A stretch of DNA of 64,000 nucleotides from Bradysia coprophila (Eukaryota > Arthropoda > Insecta > Diptera > Sciaridae), in NCBI RefSeq assembly GCF_014529535.1, contig NW_023503608.1:7428501-7492500 (forward strand), given 5' to 3'. This document shows, one piece after another, positions 1 to 11,224 of the stretch. Below the pieces are notes generated by a model. It was given only the letters and a program-made list of their open reading frames with translations, was not told the origin of the DNA and ran no database searches. The first letter of the stretch is position 1. The number at the start of each line of letters is the position of its first letter. The translations under genes and the position numbers were made by a program.

Positions 1-1760
1 TATTTTTGTAAATATCCATTAATGGACAAAATATTTGAATCCAGCAGTTGCATTTAAAAAACTTTAAAAATAAAAAAAAAATTGGAAAAATTTTTATGTA
101 AAAATTAATGGAATAGGATGCATCAAACATAAATTAATTAAAAAAATAATATTTATCTGGAAACGTGTAAAATTTGTAAAGTTATATTGAGAATAAAAAG
201 GACATAGCAAGTTCTGAAAAGGACAATGTAAACTTAAACAAATTAGCAACAAATAAAATAAACAGAGCACATTGTAGCCTTTATTGATATTTAAATGAAG
301 TAAAATATTTAATGTAAATTTTGTTGTAATTTATATGTACAATCCAATAAATTGAACGATAAAATCAGGCAAACAGTAACAAATAAATGGTAGATTGTAG
401 CCTGTTTGCAAAGATAAAAATTGATATTATGAAAACTTCATCAACACAAAAATTACTATACACAAAAAGATATTATTAAAATAAATATGAATTCATTTAA
501 AAAAATCTGAATGGCTGTTTAGAGTTTAAAATATAAAAATAAAATAAAAATGAAAATAATTAACACAAAAAAAAACAACTTTTTTATATAATTAATTAGT
601 GTCTGTATCAAATAGGAGCATAAACAATAATTAATAAAAAGAATAAAATTTAAAAAAAATGATTTAAAGGAAAATTTAAAAAAAATGAAAAATAAAATCA
701 CTGTACCTCAACAATAAACGTTAAATGTAAAATGTAAGAAAAATATGTCCTCCATTATGATATAATTTTTGAGATAAAAACAAAACGTAGATGCATAACA
801 AGACAGTGTGAATGTGAAGATTAATTTAAAACAAAAATTCAATAACAAAATCAATCAATGTGAGTTATTCGATTTGTATTCTTTGTGTGTTGTTTAGCAC
901 AATAAATTAGCACATTTTTTAAAAATCTTAACTTAAAGAGCAATTTAGAACACATTTTCTTCGTAACTAGGCCGTTTGTAAAATTTAAAGAGTCGTCAGG
1001 CAGATATTTACTCCTTAAAAACATTCAAAACTTTATTTGACGAAATGACATCCAATTTTAAATTATACTTTAGTATGAGAGAAGGTTCTTATCAAAATAT
1101 GCAAGATTTTTATTTTTTTAACTCTTACTCGTAGAATGTTTGTTTGATTTGAGTTTCAGACAATTTCACGGGTCTAGTTCTAACAATCCGATATAGATCA
1201 GCTAAAAGAAATCCGATTTTGCAGAAAGATTATTTTTACTACTTGTTCTGTCTCCTGGAAATTAGCTGAATCTTGGTGCATGTTCTTCTAGAGAAATTTC
1301 GTCAGATTTGACTTTATAAAATTCATTGTTTAGCACACACAAGAAAAAACACTGAAAAACTTTCAGGGATGTAGAGTGAATTTTCGGTCAGATATTACCA
1401 GAAAAGCAAGGTTTTACAACAAGTTTCGGTTTCATATGAAGTAAATCAAAACAAAAGAAATTTGAAAACTATAGAAAATGATAAAGTTCATTAAATGTAC
1501 TGAACAAAAAATTTGATTCAATTCAATTTGCTCGTATAATGTGTTTTTGTTTAGATGAAATAATAACTAATAGTTGGTTATAGACAAACGAATAGACGTT
1601 TCGGTAGCAATTGTATAACATGATTAAAATATCTCATGGAAATTTAAATATTTTATAATCAACGCTTAGCCTTTGGTAGCTACTATTTGATATTGTATTC
1701 CGTGCTACAGTCTACATAAATTGTCCATAAAACCGCAATCCAGCTGACGTGCATATATTT
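1..1760. other. AT-rich intergenic DNA
   Basis: I see no gene here. Open frames are short, lysine/phenylalanine-rich products of A- and T-runs, with no splice structure or recognisable protein. No terminal inverted repeats were found by eye. Confidence 0.6.
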
Positions 1761-1769
1761 ATTTGGTCA

Positions 1770-2760
1770 TTTAGAATGTATCATTGAATTTAAAGATGAA
1801 CCCAAAGACAAATTATTAGCATCTGTTATCGACTCGACAGTAATAATCAATGAACTCTACCTGGCATCGGGTTTATATACGAAAAAAGATGTTAAAACTG
1901 ATGAAGTAAAAGATTTATCATATGCACAAAATATTTACAGAAAAAGAAGTGATAGATTCGGTTACTACAAACAACATTCTTGTTGACAAGGCTGAGTTCA
2001 TTTTGAGCATAATAGTGATCAAGCACAACTCCGGTATGTACGTTTGAAGAGTTTCCAGTTATTTAGAATTATAAAAATAAATAATGAAAAACGTTGTTTT
2101 AGAATGAAGATGAGTTCCAGAAAGGGTTGATTCTCCTTTGTTGGTTGATTCTCCTTTTCATTTGATCAGAGATAAAATGAAGAAATAAATATACGCACAG
2201 TAGTACATAATCCGTGGTCAGTGAAAGATGATTCTAAACAAAAAAAATTAGAACACAGTAACATAATGCTAAACTAACAAACAAAAATGATGTGATGATA
2301 TTGTTTATCATTTGTACTTTTAATATAATAAAAAAGCAGAACTTAGTCATCAATGTACATTCAAGCAATGGTCCAAAGTAATTTTACCGCATTTAGCCAC
2401 TACAATTTAATAAAAACAGAAAATAGAGAAAGTTAAAAAAGCCATCGGCATATTGTTGTTTCCAGTTGTTTCACAATTTTTACACAAACAAATTACACAG
2501 AAAATATTGAAGAAACAAAAATTAAATACAAATATTGCTGAAGGGATACAATTAAAAACCAATTACTTAAAGAATTTGATGTGTTCGATGATAATAAATC
2601 TTAGAAAAAAGATTTTTTGCGCACTAATTGTTTTTACCGTAAAATTAAAGATGGGATGAACTTTATGATAACGGAATGTGTTGTATTGGATGAAGCTATT
2701 TTTGATGAAAAGCAGGAATTTTCCTAACGCTAACGCACATAATTTTGTAACCTTCATTTA
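1770..2760 (+). pseudogene. possible decayed coding relic, family unknown
   Basis: Around 1778-1986 one frame stays open without a nearby ATG and reads like protein (for example KDEPKDKLLASVIDS and INELYLASGLYTKKD) before a stop. A second stretch at about 2560-2720 gives short protein-like pieces in shifted frames (EFDVFDDNKS, then MNFMITECVVLDEAIFDEK). Codon use differs from the pure AT noise on both sides. I recognise no family. It could be an old host pseudogene, one exon of a larger gene, or chance. Confidence 0.25.
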
Positions 2761-2937
2761 GAGCGGAAAAATATCCCTCGTTGGAGGTGTTTTACTGCCC
2801 AAATGTGATTATTTCAATGCGAGCCGCAGTCGAGTTTATGAACACTGGTTTGATTTACTAAATATTAAACAAGTGTTTTCGTCGAGTGTTTCGTTCTTTA
2901 GTTTGCTTGTATTCTGATACGTTTTTCAAACTCAAAC

Positions 2938-3138
2938 ATGAACGACAAAAAGTGTTACATTTCGAAACCAAAGAACGAAAATGTGTTTATATTGTCCTGC
3001 TGCACCATCTGTTATCAGTTCCAAAGCAATCCAGTATTTAATGCGATAGCTAATGCAAGCGCAAAACAAATGGAAACACTCAATTGTGTCCTCTGCAAAA
3101 TTAATTTGAATAACAAAACAAGAATCAAGATGTCGTAG
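2938..3138 (+). CDS. possible 66-aa small protein with paired cysteines
   Basis: ATG at 2938 opens a 66-codon frame containing CCTIC near residue 21 and CVLC near residue 51, a spacing that could bind one zinc ion. An AATAAA lies about 60 bases past the stop. There is no recognised domain, and no intron or signal peptide. The length is within chance in AT-rich DNA, so this is a weak call; a micropeptide or an exon of something larger is possible. Confidence 0.2.
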   Translation: MNDKKCYISKPKNENVFILSCCTICYQFQSNPVFNAIANASAKQMETLNCVLCKINLNNKTRIKMS

Positions 3139-3817
3139 ATCTGTATTAGATCATAAATATTTGTTTTTTTATTATTAAGTAGTGGAAATCAATATACACA
3201 AATAAAGGCAACATTTTATAATCTTAAATAACACACACATAAATGCAAACTGAGGTGTTGTTACACCTAACTAATAACTAATAAATTTATTGTGCATGGA
3301 TTTTCAAGTCTCATTCTTAAATGATATATAAACAAGGATATTTAAAAAGAAGGAGTTAGCGACATATAATTATTCGTAAATGATCTTTGTTGTTAGATTA
3401 AAAACATAAAATTGCTAAAAATAAAAAAACAAAATGGTTGGAAACAATTGGTGTGTGTTTGTTTGTGTGTGTGCGTAAAACATATTTTGAGAAATTATGT
3501 TTTGTGTTATTCGTGTCTTATACAACAAATTAATTATAAAAATAAATAATCAGCAGAAATAAAATTTGAATGAAAGGTAGAAGAAATAACTTCTCACAAT
3601 TCTATAATATAAAAAAAGATAACAAAAGGATTCAAAGGATAAAAACTAATATTCAAAATAAAATGAATGTAAATATTTGTATAAATTTATAAATTAGTTT
3701 AGAAATCTTACATTATGTAATTATTAACAAAAAATAAATATGATTATATTTGATTGTAACGATTGAATTTTCTTTCAACGGCCATAAAGTACGATATCTA
3801 AAATACTATATACAATG
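3139..3817. other. intergenic, low complexity
   Basis: AT-rich sequence with a short GT-rich run near 3450-3475. No gene or structured repeat seen. Confidence 0.5.
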
Positions 3818-3819
3818 TA

Positions 3820-5195
3820 CACTCACGGAATTTTGAAAACCGACACATTTCCTGTTTCGTGGTTTACAGGTTTTTTGTGAATTTTGCATGTATTTTTAGA
3901 CCCGTACGAAGTACTGGGGTCTTATAGGTTTACGCATACGTTTGTAACACGTCGAATTGGACTCCCTGAGTAAGGGGAAACCTATTGTGGTTGTCTAGAG
4001 ATGCCAAATCCGCGAAAAAAAAATGTCCGTCTGTCCGTCTGTCTGTCTGCACGATAACTTGAGTAAAACGCATCCGATTTTGAAAATTCTTTTTTTTTCC
4101 CGTTTGGTAATGTCAAAAGACAGGCTAAGTTCGAAGATGAGTGATTTTGGATCGACCCCTCCCGAGCTGTGGCCCAATAAGTGCTTTACGGTTTTTCGAA
4201 GATATCTCCGGACATTTAAACGCTAAACTTGTAAGTGATACGTCAAATAAAAGGTATTTACAATACCGATCGACAAAAAAAAAGTTTATGGAAATCGGAT
4301 GACCGACTCGTGAGTTAGACCCCTTGGTGTGGAACAGGCACAGGGCGGCAAGCAGTTTTTGCTTGTAGGTCGGCCACATTTGAACATATTTCGTCTGTTT
4401 TAGCTTTATTAGATAGGTATTGACCGTACCAATCAGGGAAAAAATTTGTTATGAAATTATGTTCTCCGGAGCGTGAGCTAGGTCTCTTGGAGTGAGCTCT
4501 TATCTGGCTACTCGGAAGTACAGTGAACGTGGTGTATTTTGACAATATCTCGAGTAAATTTTGACCGAATTTCATGAATTTTTTTTTGTTTGAAAGGTAT
4601 TAACGAATGTAAAGCGTCGGTACTATTTCCGGTTTCCTAACAAAATGGCTGCCGGCGGCCATATTGGATTTTAGTAAAATAGAAATATCTTGGGAAAAAT
4701 GATACTTAGAGAGTTTCTGTTAACATGGAAATAATTTGTTATGTGTGTGGGGTTTCAGGGATTCCATATACGGACATCTATATATACCTATATACAGCTA
4801 TATTGAGCTATATACAGGCATATAGAGCTATATAATAGCATATATTTATCTGTGAAATGTTTATTTATATATAGTTAAATATAGCGGTATATAGCTGTTT
4901 AAATAGGAATTTATGAAATTTGTCTTCGTACGGGGCTGTCTATATTGCCTCCGGCAATTTAGTTGTATATGATAACAAGGCAAAGAGTGGATAATGTAAG
5001 TGATTTTAAAGGGAGAATAGTTTTTCAGGAGAGAAGAAAATGAAGTAAGAGAAATGAAGAGTTTCACATTAAAGGCTTTTTATACGAATAGGTGTTTCGT
5101 ACGGGTCGGCGTTAGCTATGTTTATATGGAGAAATCAGAAACTCAAGTAAAACACAGAAACAGAAAATGTGTCGGTTTTCAAAATTCCGTGTGTG
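3820..5195. mobile_element. TA-flanked non-coding DNA transposon, Tc1/mariner-like ends, complete
   Basis: The ends are inverted repeats of about 43 bp. The left end reads CACTCACGGAATTTTGAAAA and the right end is its reverse complement with few mismatches, continuing through ACCGACACATTT. Each end abuts a TA (3818-3819 and 5196-5197), the target duplication of Tc1/mariner-type elements. The 1376 bp inside has no transposase, so it is non-autonomous. It contains a tetranucleotide GTCY run near 4025, a block repeated at 8093-8578, and a run of TATATAGC-like units at about 4785-4890. The superfamily is inferred from the TA alone. Confidence 0.8.
4785..4890. repeat. TATATAGCTATATA-type degenerate tandem repeat
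   Basis: Inside the 3820-5195 transposon, units of roughly 12-14 bp built on TATATA plus CAGC/GAGC recur about eight times with variation. Local amplification within the element is the simplest reading. Confidence 0.5.
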
Positions 5196-5199
5196 TATA

Positions 5200-5835
5200 T
5201 TATTCATACAATGGTCCACTGCAAAATCCACAAACATAAAATGTTCACAAAATATTTCCTAATAAAATGTAAGAATGCTAGAAAAGGAACACTAAAACAT
5301 CTTTGTGCCTTGTTCTGTGCACATGTCTTGGTCCTCAATGAAACTATAAAACATCCGACATAAGACCATAGCTACTTTATACTTTCATTGTGGACTATCA
5401 ATTAGTACAACTTTAAAAAGTACAACAACCATCAAACAAGTGAACTTTGGATTATGGTGTTGTACGGTTTCTGTGAATAGCAAACACAAAATTTAATGAA
5501 TTGAATTGCATTTGATGAACCCACAACATTTGGTCAGGTGAGTGAGTGAATTTTTGAACGCTTTGAGTTCATGAAGCGTACCGATCAAGTTCATCGGTTG
5601 CCAAAGTAAATATTCTATTTTTGACACACAAATTTGAGCATTTTTGTTGAAGAGTTATTATACCGAAAGAGTTAAAAATTGGTGTGTCTCTTGACTGCGT
5701 GCTGTATCTTTTACTATCGTGAGATATGCTATGTTATCATCTCATGAATTGACTATTCGCAATCTTTTCACTAAGAGGTGTTTCTTGGCAACAGCTTTAT
5801 TCAATTTTGTTCGAAGGTCGAATGAGCTTTTATTG
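5200..5835. other. intergenic spacer
   Basis: About 640 bases without a supported gene. The last few bases hold the AATAAA of the minus-strand gene that ends at 5836 (5828-5833, read on the minus strand). Confidence 0.5.
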
Positions 5836-7152
5836 TTAATTTTCACATGGCTCTCGCTGTCCAGTCATCCCCAATTTCTTTAAAATAGTCAACACCACTG
5901 CATCCCTATTGACATCTGGAAAATTTTCAATTTGTTCTAGCTCAACGTCAGTATTCAGGCACATTTTCTTTGAATATTCTTTTAAATAATTCGACACATG
6001 TATATGACGTACGCTAAAAAATGCATTCTGAATCCGTCTCGTGGCTAGGCAGTTACGAAATTGTACATACCTCGAATCCATACAATTCATATCCTTTGCC
6101 AGACTCAAATGGGCCAGGTATTGTTCATAGACATTTGTGCTGTTGGAGTCAAATTGACTTTCTACCGTGTAGAATTCTTTCCTGGATTCGGTCGACGAAT
6201 TTTTGTAAATGGAATGAATAAAGTCGTGTCTGCTGTCGTATCCTGGATTTAAGGTCAATTTTTTATGGTCGGATAATTGGAAATGAGTGGCCAATGATGC
6301 CATAGTCAGGTGACCAATGTCGCAATCGATGAAAAACGAATTGGATGGAAATTTCGATTTTTCGCAGTACTTTTGGTAATTGTGAGCGTCGATTGACGAG
6401 CCCATCTTGTGCAAACTGTAACTTTCGAAAGTTATACTGGGTTCATTCATTTTACAATCATCTAGATTCTCGTAACATTGAAATTTCACTCCATTCCACT
6501 TATAGTAAAAAATATCCATGCTGTTTACTTTGTATTTGACTGGCGATGAAGAACCTTTTAATTCAATTCGCTTTAGTGCAACAACAATTGGCAGTCTTTG
6601 ATTTTTGATGTAAGTCATCATTGCATATACTGAAGCATAGCACGGCAAAATTTTTAATCTGATTTTTGTATTAGGAATACTTGCTGTACAATCGTCCAAT
6701 ATTCGCTTAACACTTTTCGTTGCAACTTTCCTGATAAATTCCACAGATTTTGCGTTGAAATTTTTTTTCATTTCCGCTATGAATTTACTTTCTTTGTTCT
6801 TACTGTCCAGATAGCCACCAAAATGTTCTAGCGATTTGTGACCCATAAACATTCCAAATTCGTCAACTTGTTCGCATTTTATCAACGTGAGTAGCACCGC
6901 CTCCGACAGTATTTCAATATCGTCATTGTGTAAGCGTTTAACATCATATGAACGATAGTCACACTGATAGCATTTCAGTAAAATGTTGAGTATAAAAATT
7001 GAATGCATTTGGCATTGATTGTCTGATAGTAGTGGGTCAATTAAATCAAATAAATTCAAATCGCTGGTACTTAACATTTCGATTAACCGTTTCTTACAAT
7101 TCTCCTTAAGAGAAGCTAATTGTTCGGAAACATGTTCGGACGATTTCGGCAT
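5836..7152 (-). CDS. unrecognised intronless 438-aa protein
   Basis: One uninterrupted frame of 438 codons, far above chance length in this base composition. The stop is followed within 3 bases by AATAAA on the minus strand, so it looks like a whole, expressible gene. No signal peptide or membrane segment is obvious. The protein is mixed alpha/beta in character, with scattered cysteines and a central stretch around residues 240-275 (HKMGSSIDAHNYQKYCEKSK, then FFIDCDIGHLTMASLATHF) that looks conserved-like. I do not recognise the family. Lack of introns beside intron-containing neighbours suggests retroposition or capture from another genome; a viral or mobile-element origin is not excluded. 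The ATG is the first in frame and is not confirmed by a splice site. Confidence 0.7.
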   Translation of the reverse strand: MPKSSEHVSEQLASLKENCKKRLIEMLSTSDLNLFDLIDPLLSDNQCQMHSIFILNILLKCYQCDYRSYDVKRLHNDDIEILSEAVLLTLIKCEQVDEFGMFMGHKSLEHFGGYLDSKNKESKFIAEMKKNFNAKSVEFIRKVATKSVKRILDDCTASIPNTKIRLKILPCYASVYAMMTYIKNQRLPIVVALKRIELKGSSSPVKYKVNSMDIFYYKWNGVKFQCYENLDDCKMNEPSITFESYSLHKMGSSIDAHNYQKYCEKSKFPSNSFFIDCDIGHLTMASLATHFQLSDHKKLTLNPGYDSRHDFIHSIYKNSSTESRKEFYTVESQFDSNSTNVYEQYLAHLSLAKDMNCMDSRYVQFRNCLATRRIQNAFFSVRHIHVSNYLKEYSKKMCLNTDVELEQIENFPDVNRDAVVLTILKKLGMTGQREPCEN

Positions 7153-8092
7153 CGTTCAAATCCTTTTGAGAATTAAAAACAAATTCATGATATTCGAATT
7201 AAAATACTATTTTTTAAATTATGGTTACCTGATACGGATTTTATTTACAAAAGAAACTATTTTAGCCTGATTCTTTCAGTAAACTAAGCTCGATTGTGAA
7301 ACGTTATCACGTTTTTTTTTTTAATCACGAAATATCTCCAACTCATGCTGCGAAAAGATTTAGTCCAGCATCACAGTAATCAAATTTAGATTAGAAACTC
7401 TTATTCTCTTTTCTTACATACCACAGTTTCTCAATCCACATAAAAAACTTCGTATATACCATGTACGTACTTCGTACATGTTACGCACATTCATACTGAT
7501 ACTGCCGTCTCGCGTGCATAAGTGGATGTGTAATCGAGCTGTGTTTCAATGTGATTTCATATGGATTGTATTGGATTGTATTTGTGGATTGAATAGCGTT
7601 GAAAACAGAAACAAATTTCTAACGTAAGTTCATCGGGTGTATTGTTATTTTCTATTTTCTAATTTTGTAAAATTCTCTGAAGTAATGGGACAATTGATAA
7701 AATTCAATTAGTAATGTTGGTTTCACTATGATCGATCACTTATAAATATTTCGATGTAATCGGATTTATACAAACCGTGCTTTTCCTCTTCCACTTTCAT
7801 TGTCTCTTTCGGAGTTGTTTAGATTTGCAAAGCTATCTTTTCCATAAACTTTAAATAAATTATTTAGCATCAGCGTCTACCCTGACTAAAATTTCAGTTG
7901 CCAGATATGCTGCTACAATGAAACTATGAGGTAAAAAATGATAAGATACGATTTTTATATCGTTTATTCGTCGTTGAAATTAGAAACATTTCATTCTAAA
8001 GCCAATTTTTGGGAAAATGTTTCTCACGAAATTTTCAGGTATTCGCCCAAACGTAAAGTTTTGTGAGGTGGTAGGAAAAGCAATTGGAATCA
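7153..8092. other. intergenic; upstream side of the 438-aa gene
   Basis: No gene seen. It holds a palindromic stretch near 7460-7482 (GTACGTACTTCGTACATG) and a run of T near 7310. Promoter signals for the 438-aa gene should lie at 7153-7400, but I cannot pick a clear TATA box. Confidence 0.4.
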
Positions 8093-8578
8093 GGAATTGG
8101 ACTCCCTGAGAAAGGGGAAACCTATTGTGGTTGTCTAGAGATGCCAAATCAGTGAAAAAAAAAATGTCCGTCTGTCTGTCTGCACGATAACTTGAGTAAA
8201 ACGCATCCGATTTTGAAAATTCTTTTTTTTCCCGTTTGGTAATGTCAAAAGACAGGCTAAGTTCGAAGATGAGTGATTTTGGATCGACCCCTCCCGAGCT
8301 GTGGCCCAATAAGTGCTTTACGGTTTTTCGAAGATATCTCCGGACATTCAAACGTTACACTTGTAAGTAATAGGTCAAATAAAAGGTATTTACAATACCA
8401 ATCGACAAAAAAAAAGTTTATGGAAATCGGATGACCGACTCGTGAGTTAGACCCCTTGGTGTGAAACAGGCACAGGGCGGCAAGCAGTTTTTGCTTGTAG
8501 GTCGGCCACATTTGAACATATTTCGTCTGTTTTAGCTTTATTAGATAGGTATTGACCGTACCAATCAGGGAAAAAAAA
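8093..8578. repeat. internal fragment of the 3820-5195 transposon
   Basis: From GAATTGGACTCCCTGAG to CCAATCAGGGAAAA this is about 95% identical to 3953-4443 of the complete element and in the same orientation, but lacks both terminal inverted repeats. Short open frames in it are shadows shared with the other copy. It may be a relic, or it may show that this block moves as its own unit. Confidence 0.8.
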
Positions 8579-8582
8579 TTTG

Positions 8583-8731
8583 AACCTTCAATTTTAAGCG
8601 TTTTCTAAGCTAATTTACGTACTGTTGACAAGTTCTAGAGCCAGTGGCTACGTCTCTTTACATTTTCAAATTTTGATGTATTTATATTTAATGTTGTAAA
8701 TTAGCGTAGAAAACGCTTAAAATTGAAGGTT
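8583..8731. repeat. 149-bp fold-back with 36-bp arms
   Basis: The left arm 8583-8618 (AACCTTCAATTTTAAGCG...) and the right arm 8696-8731 are reverse complements with one mismatch, around a 77-bp loop. It directly abuts the transposon fragment ending at 8578. It is a MITE-like unit; no clear target duplication was found. Confidence 0.7.
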
Positions 8732-8734
8732 TCG

Positions 8735-10230
8735 CATTGTCAGAACCTGGTAATACATTTTAAGCTAAAAAATTATTGATTTGAGGTAATTCGACTTTCG
8801 CCAACAATATTCCATGTACCAAAAACACAACTTTTTGTCAGATAAATATCAAATTTAGGTGTCCCAAATCAAATCAGATGTTGTATTTGACTCACCGCGG
8901 TCCATTTACACATTTAAAGTTTAATTTACATTTTTGCACATTTTCATCAAATTTCGAGGCGAGATTAAAGTCTCAAAATCACCATCGGGGAACTTTGACA
9001 ATCAGTCATGAACTCAAAAAATATTTTTTAGACTTGATCTTTTTTATAAAATAATCTGTGAAGCCTGGAGATTAGATTACCATGTTGACTCAACTTTTTA
9101 TGTACACTGAGCCCATCGTAAAAAATCGATATATGTGATGTGGACCGAAAACGACGAAATTTTCAAAAATCGATCTGGCGGCAGCACAAAATCAAAGTTT
9201 GAATTTTTTTTTTCTTCCATAAAATGATCAGATGGACCAGCTGAGTGGATTTCCGGCTGAGCCTTAAAAGAACTAACACATTTTGTAAAAAACGCTACAC
9301 CCTACTATACACTGTAAACGTGTTTTCCTCTTTGTAAAAGAACATTGGAATCTACCTGTATTTTTCACAGCCGATTTATTACTAAACGTTCAAATACTTT
9401 CCTTCCCTTCCAATATAGCCCGTTAGTTATACGATTATCTATCTCCCATCAGGGAGGTCTAACCGAAAGACGATCTTACATGTCAAAAATATAGAGAATT
9501 CGAGGACAAGTAGTATTGATCAAATTCATCTAAAAAAAGATTTTTAATTGCACATTTAACTCAACTGTTTCGTGTTCATTGAAATGCCTAGATCGTGGAA
9601 TGTTTTGAAAGTTTTGTTCGTGAATGAAGTGTGTCATTTAGAATATACATTTAAATGACTTTGTCCTCAATAACTAGTTTACTGTCTTATTGCGACCTGT
9701 TTGAACTACTATATGTATTGTATTACCAATTTAGTATACTATTATATGAAATACCACGAAAATAACTTTATACGTTGCACGACAATGACAACAAAGTGTG
9801 CCATTACAGACGGAACTGAGGCGAGCTTTCGTCTGAAATCGTTCAAACCATATTCAGGCTCGGAAATCTGAATAGAACTGAACCTGAATTGAACATTTTT
9901 ACCTGACCTAAACTTACCCGATATCTGAAAATTAGTAAAAATTCAGGTAAAACAGGTCAGAGTTCAGAGTACATCTTGGATATTTTCAAATAAAACTGAA
10001 AACTGACATGATTTATCTCAATTTTTACGATGTTCAGATTCAAATATTCTCAGGTTGACCTGAGATCAGGCCTGACCTCTTCCCAATTTTAAATCAAATA
10101 CATGATCCGTCCCTGCTTTGATCACTGGAATCCTTCAACAGACCTTGCTTCTTTTCCATTTATCAAAATGATTTTTTCAAAATTGCTTCATAAATTGTAA
10201 AATACACGGCTGATGGGTCTGTATCTTGGT
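8735..10230. other. intergenic with CAGATT/CTGACC-rich stretch
   Basis: No gene. 9850-10090 is built of degenerate CCTGA/TCAGAT words and begins CAGGCTCGGAAATCTG, resembling the termini of the hAT-type element at 11225-12258; it may be an eroded relative, but its right end could not be matched. Confidence 0.4.
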
Positions 10231-10236
10231 GACATT

Positions 10237-10245
10237 TATATAAAA
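10237..10245 (+). promoter_or_regulatory. TATA box of lipocalin-like gene 1
   Basis: TATATAAAA lies 80 bases before the ATG at 10325, the right distance for a TATA promoter with a 5' leader of about 50 bases. The paralogue has an equivalent TATAAAA at 13493-13499. Confidence 0.6.
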
Positions 10246-10324
10246 CAAGAGAACTGTCTTACTAACTGTTGAAATATTACACGGAAGCCTGGGAGACGTT
10301 TACTTAACAAAAACACTTCGGAAA

Positions 10325-10953
10325 ATGTTGCATTTATTGATACTTACCCTAACATCGATTGGGCTGGTTACCGGTGACACAAACTGCCCTGGCTTTTCAA
10401 ATTATCTGAACAACGTTACGTTACTGAATGTAAGCTGTACATTTTCTTAACTGATTTTATGCACGAGAATTCCTATACTTATCACTATTAGGAACTCAAC
10501 GGAGAATATTTGGTCGTATTCACCACCTCCGCGTATGTCCTAAATTGCGAACGCATTTCCTGGTCATTAGACGAAAATAACAATCCTACCGCTTACCTCA
10601 AAGATTCAACTGGATGTTGCAGGCAAATCACTAAATTTGATGAATCTAATCAGGATTACTATCAACATTACATTACTCCACTCTCCGTGTGTACCCGTCT
10701 TAAGTCCACGGAAAATGTGGCCAAGAAATTAGTCGCGAGTGTTGGAACCAGGACAGAGCTCTGCTTAGTCATTTATATATGTCACTCTTCTCGATATGGG
10801 CTGTTGATTGTATGCCGTCAGCCGCCTCAACCGTCACTTTTGTTCTCACTTCATCAAACTCTAAATAACTTGTTCAGTTTACTTGTACCGATACCAGTTT
10901 TGCGAACTGTGAATCAAAACAATTGTGTTTTCCCTCACGATTGTTATTTTTAA
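10325..10953 (+). CDS. secreted lipocalin-like protein 1
   Basis: Two exons, 10325-10429 and 10492-10953, joined by a 62-base GT..AG intron in phase 0, give 188 aa. Residues 1-17 are a signal peptide. The mature protein begins with NCPGF, then LNGEYLVVFTTSAYV, matching the lipocalin first strand and its G-x-Y/W motif, then CERISWSL (strand B). Near the C-terminus GLLIVCRQP resembles the last-strand arginine motif, and RTVNQNNC resembles the closing cysteine segment of apolipoprotein D. About ten cysteines suggest disulfides. Lipocalins carry small hydrophobic ligands outside the cell; the ligand is unknown. The inverted paralogue at 12752-13392 has the same exon plan. Fold assignment is by motif reading only. 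Confidence 0.75.
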
Positions 10954-11095
10954 ATAAAAGTATCGCTCTGGCTGCCGTGCAAAGTTAAAACGCCTTGAGG
11001 TTTTTTTTGTAGAACGTGTCGAAAAATGTTTTTTTTTGCAATTCCGGGCCATATTCATCACCTTTCCATGCAACAATTTAATGTCGTTTTGATGG

Positions 11096-11202
11096 TATTT
11101 ATGCAACTCGAGATCATAATGTTCAAAAACTGCGAACTTTAGGTCCCTGTGTTGCATAAAACGTTGTATGCATCTCGGTGCGAAGTAGTTGATTAGGCTC
11201 AC
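11096..11202. repeat. dispersed repeat, copy A
   Basis: About 107 bp starting TATTTATGCAACTCGAGATC are roughly 85-90% identical, in the same orientation, to 57205-57311. It ends in GATTAGGCTCAC in both copies. Family unknown; it lies just before the hAT-type element in this place. Confidence 0.75.
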
Positions 11203-11224
11203 GATAAAGTACTTCGCCCTCGAT

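Noticed and set aside
4023-4575. Several overlapping open frames, repeated at 7980-8511
   Set aside because: Both sets lie in the same non-coding transposon block and are on both strands; none resembles a transposase.
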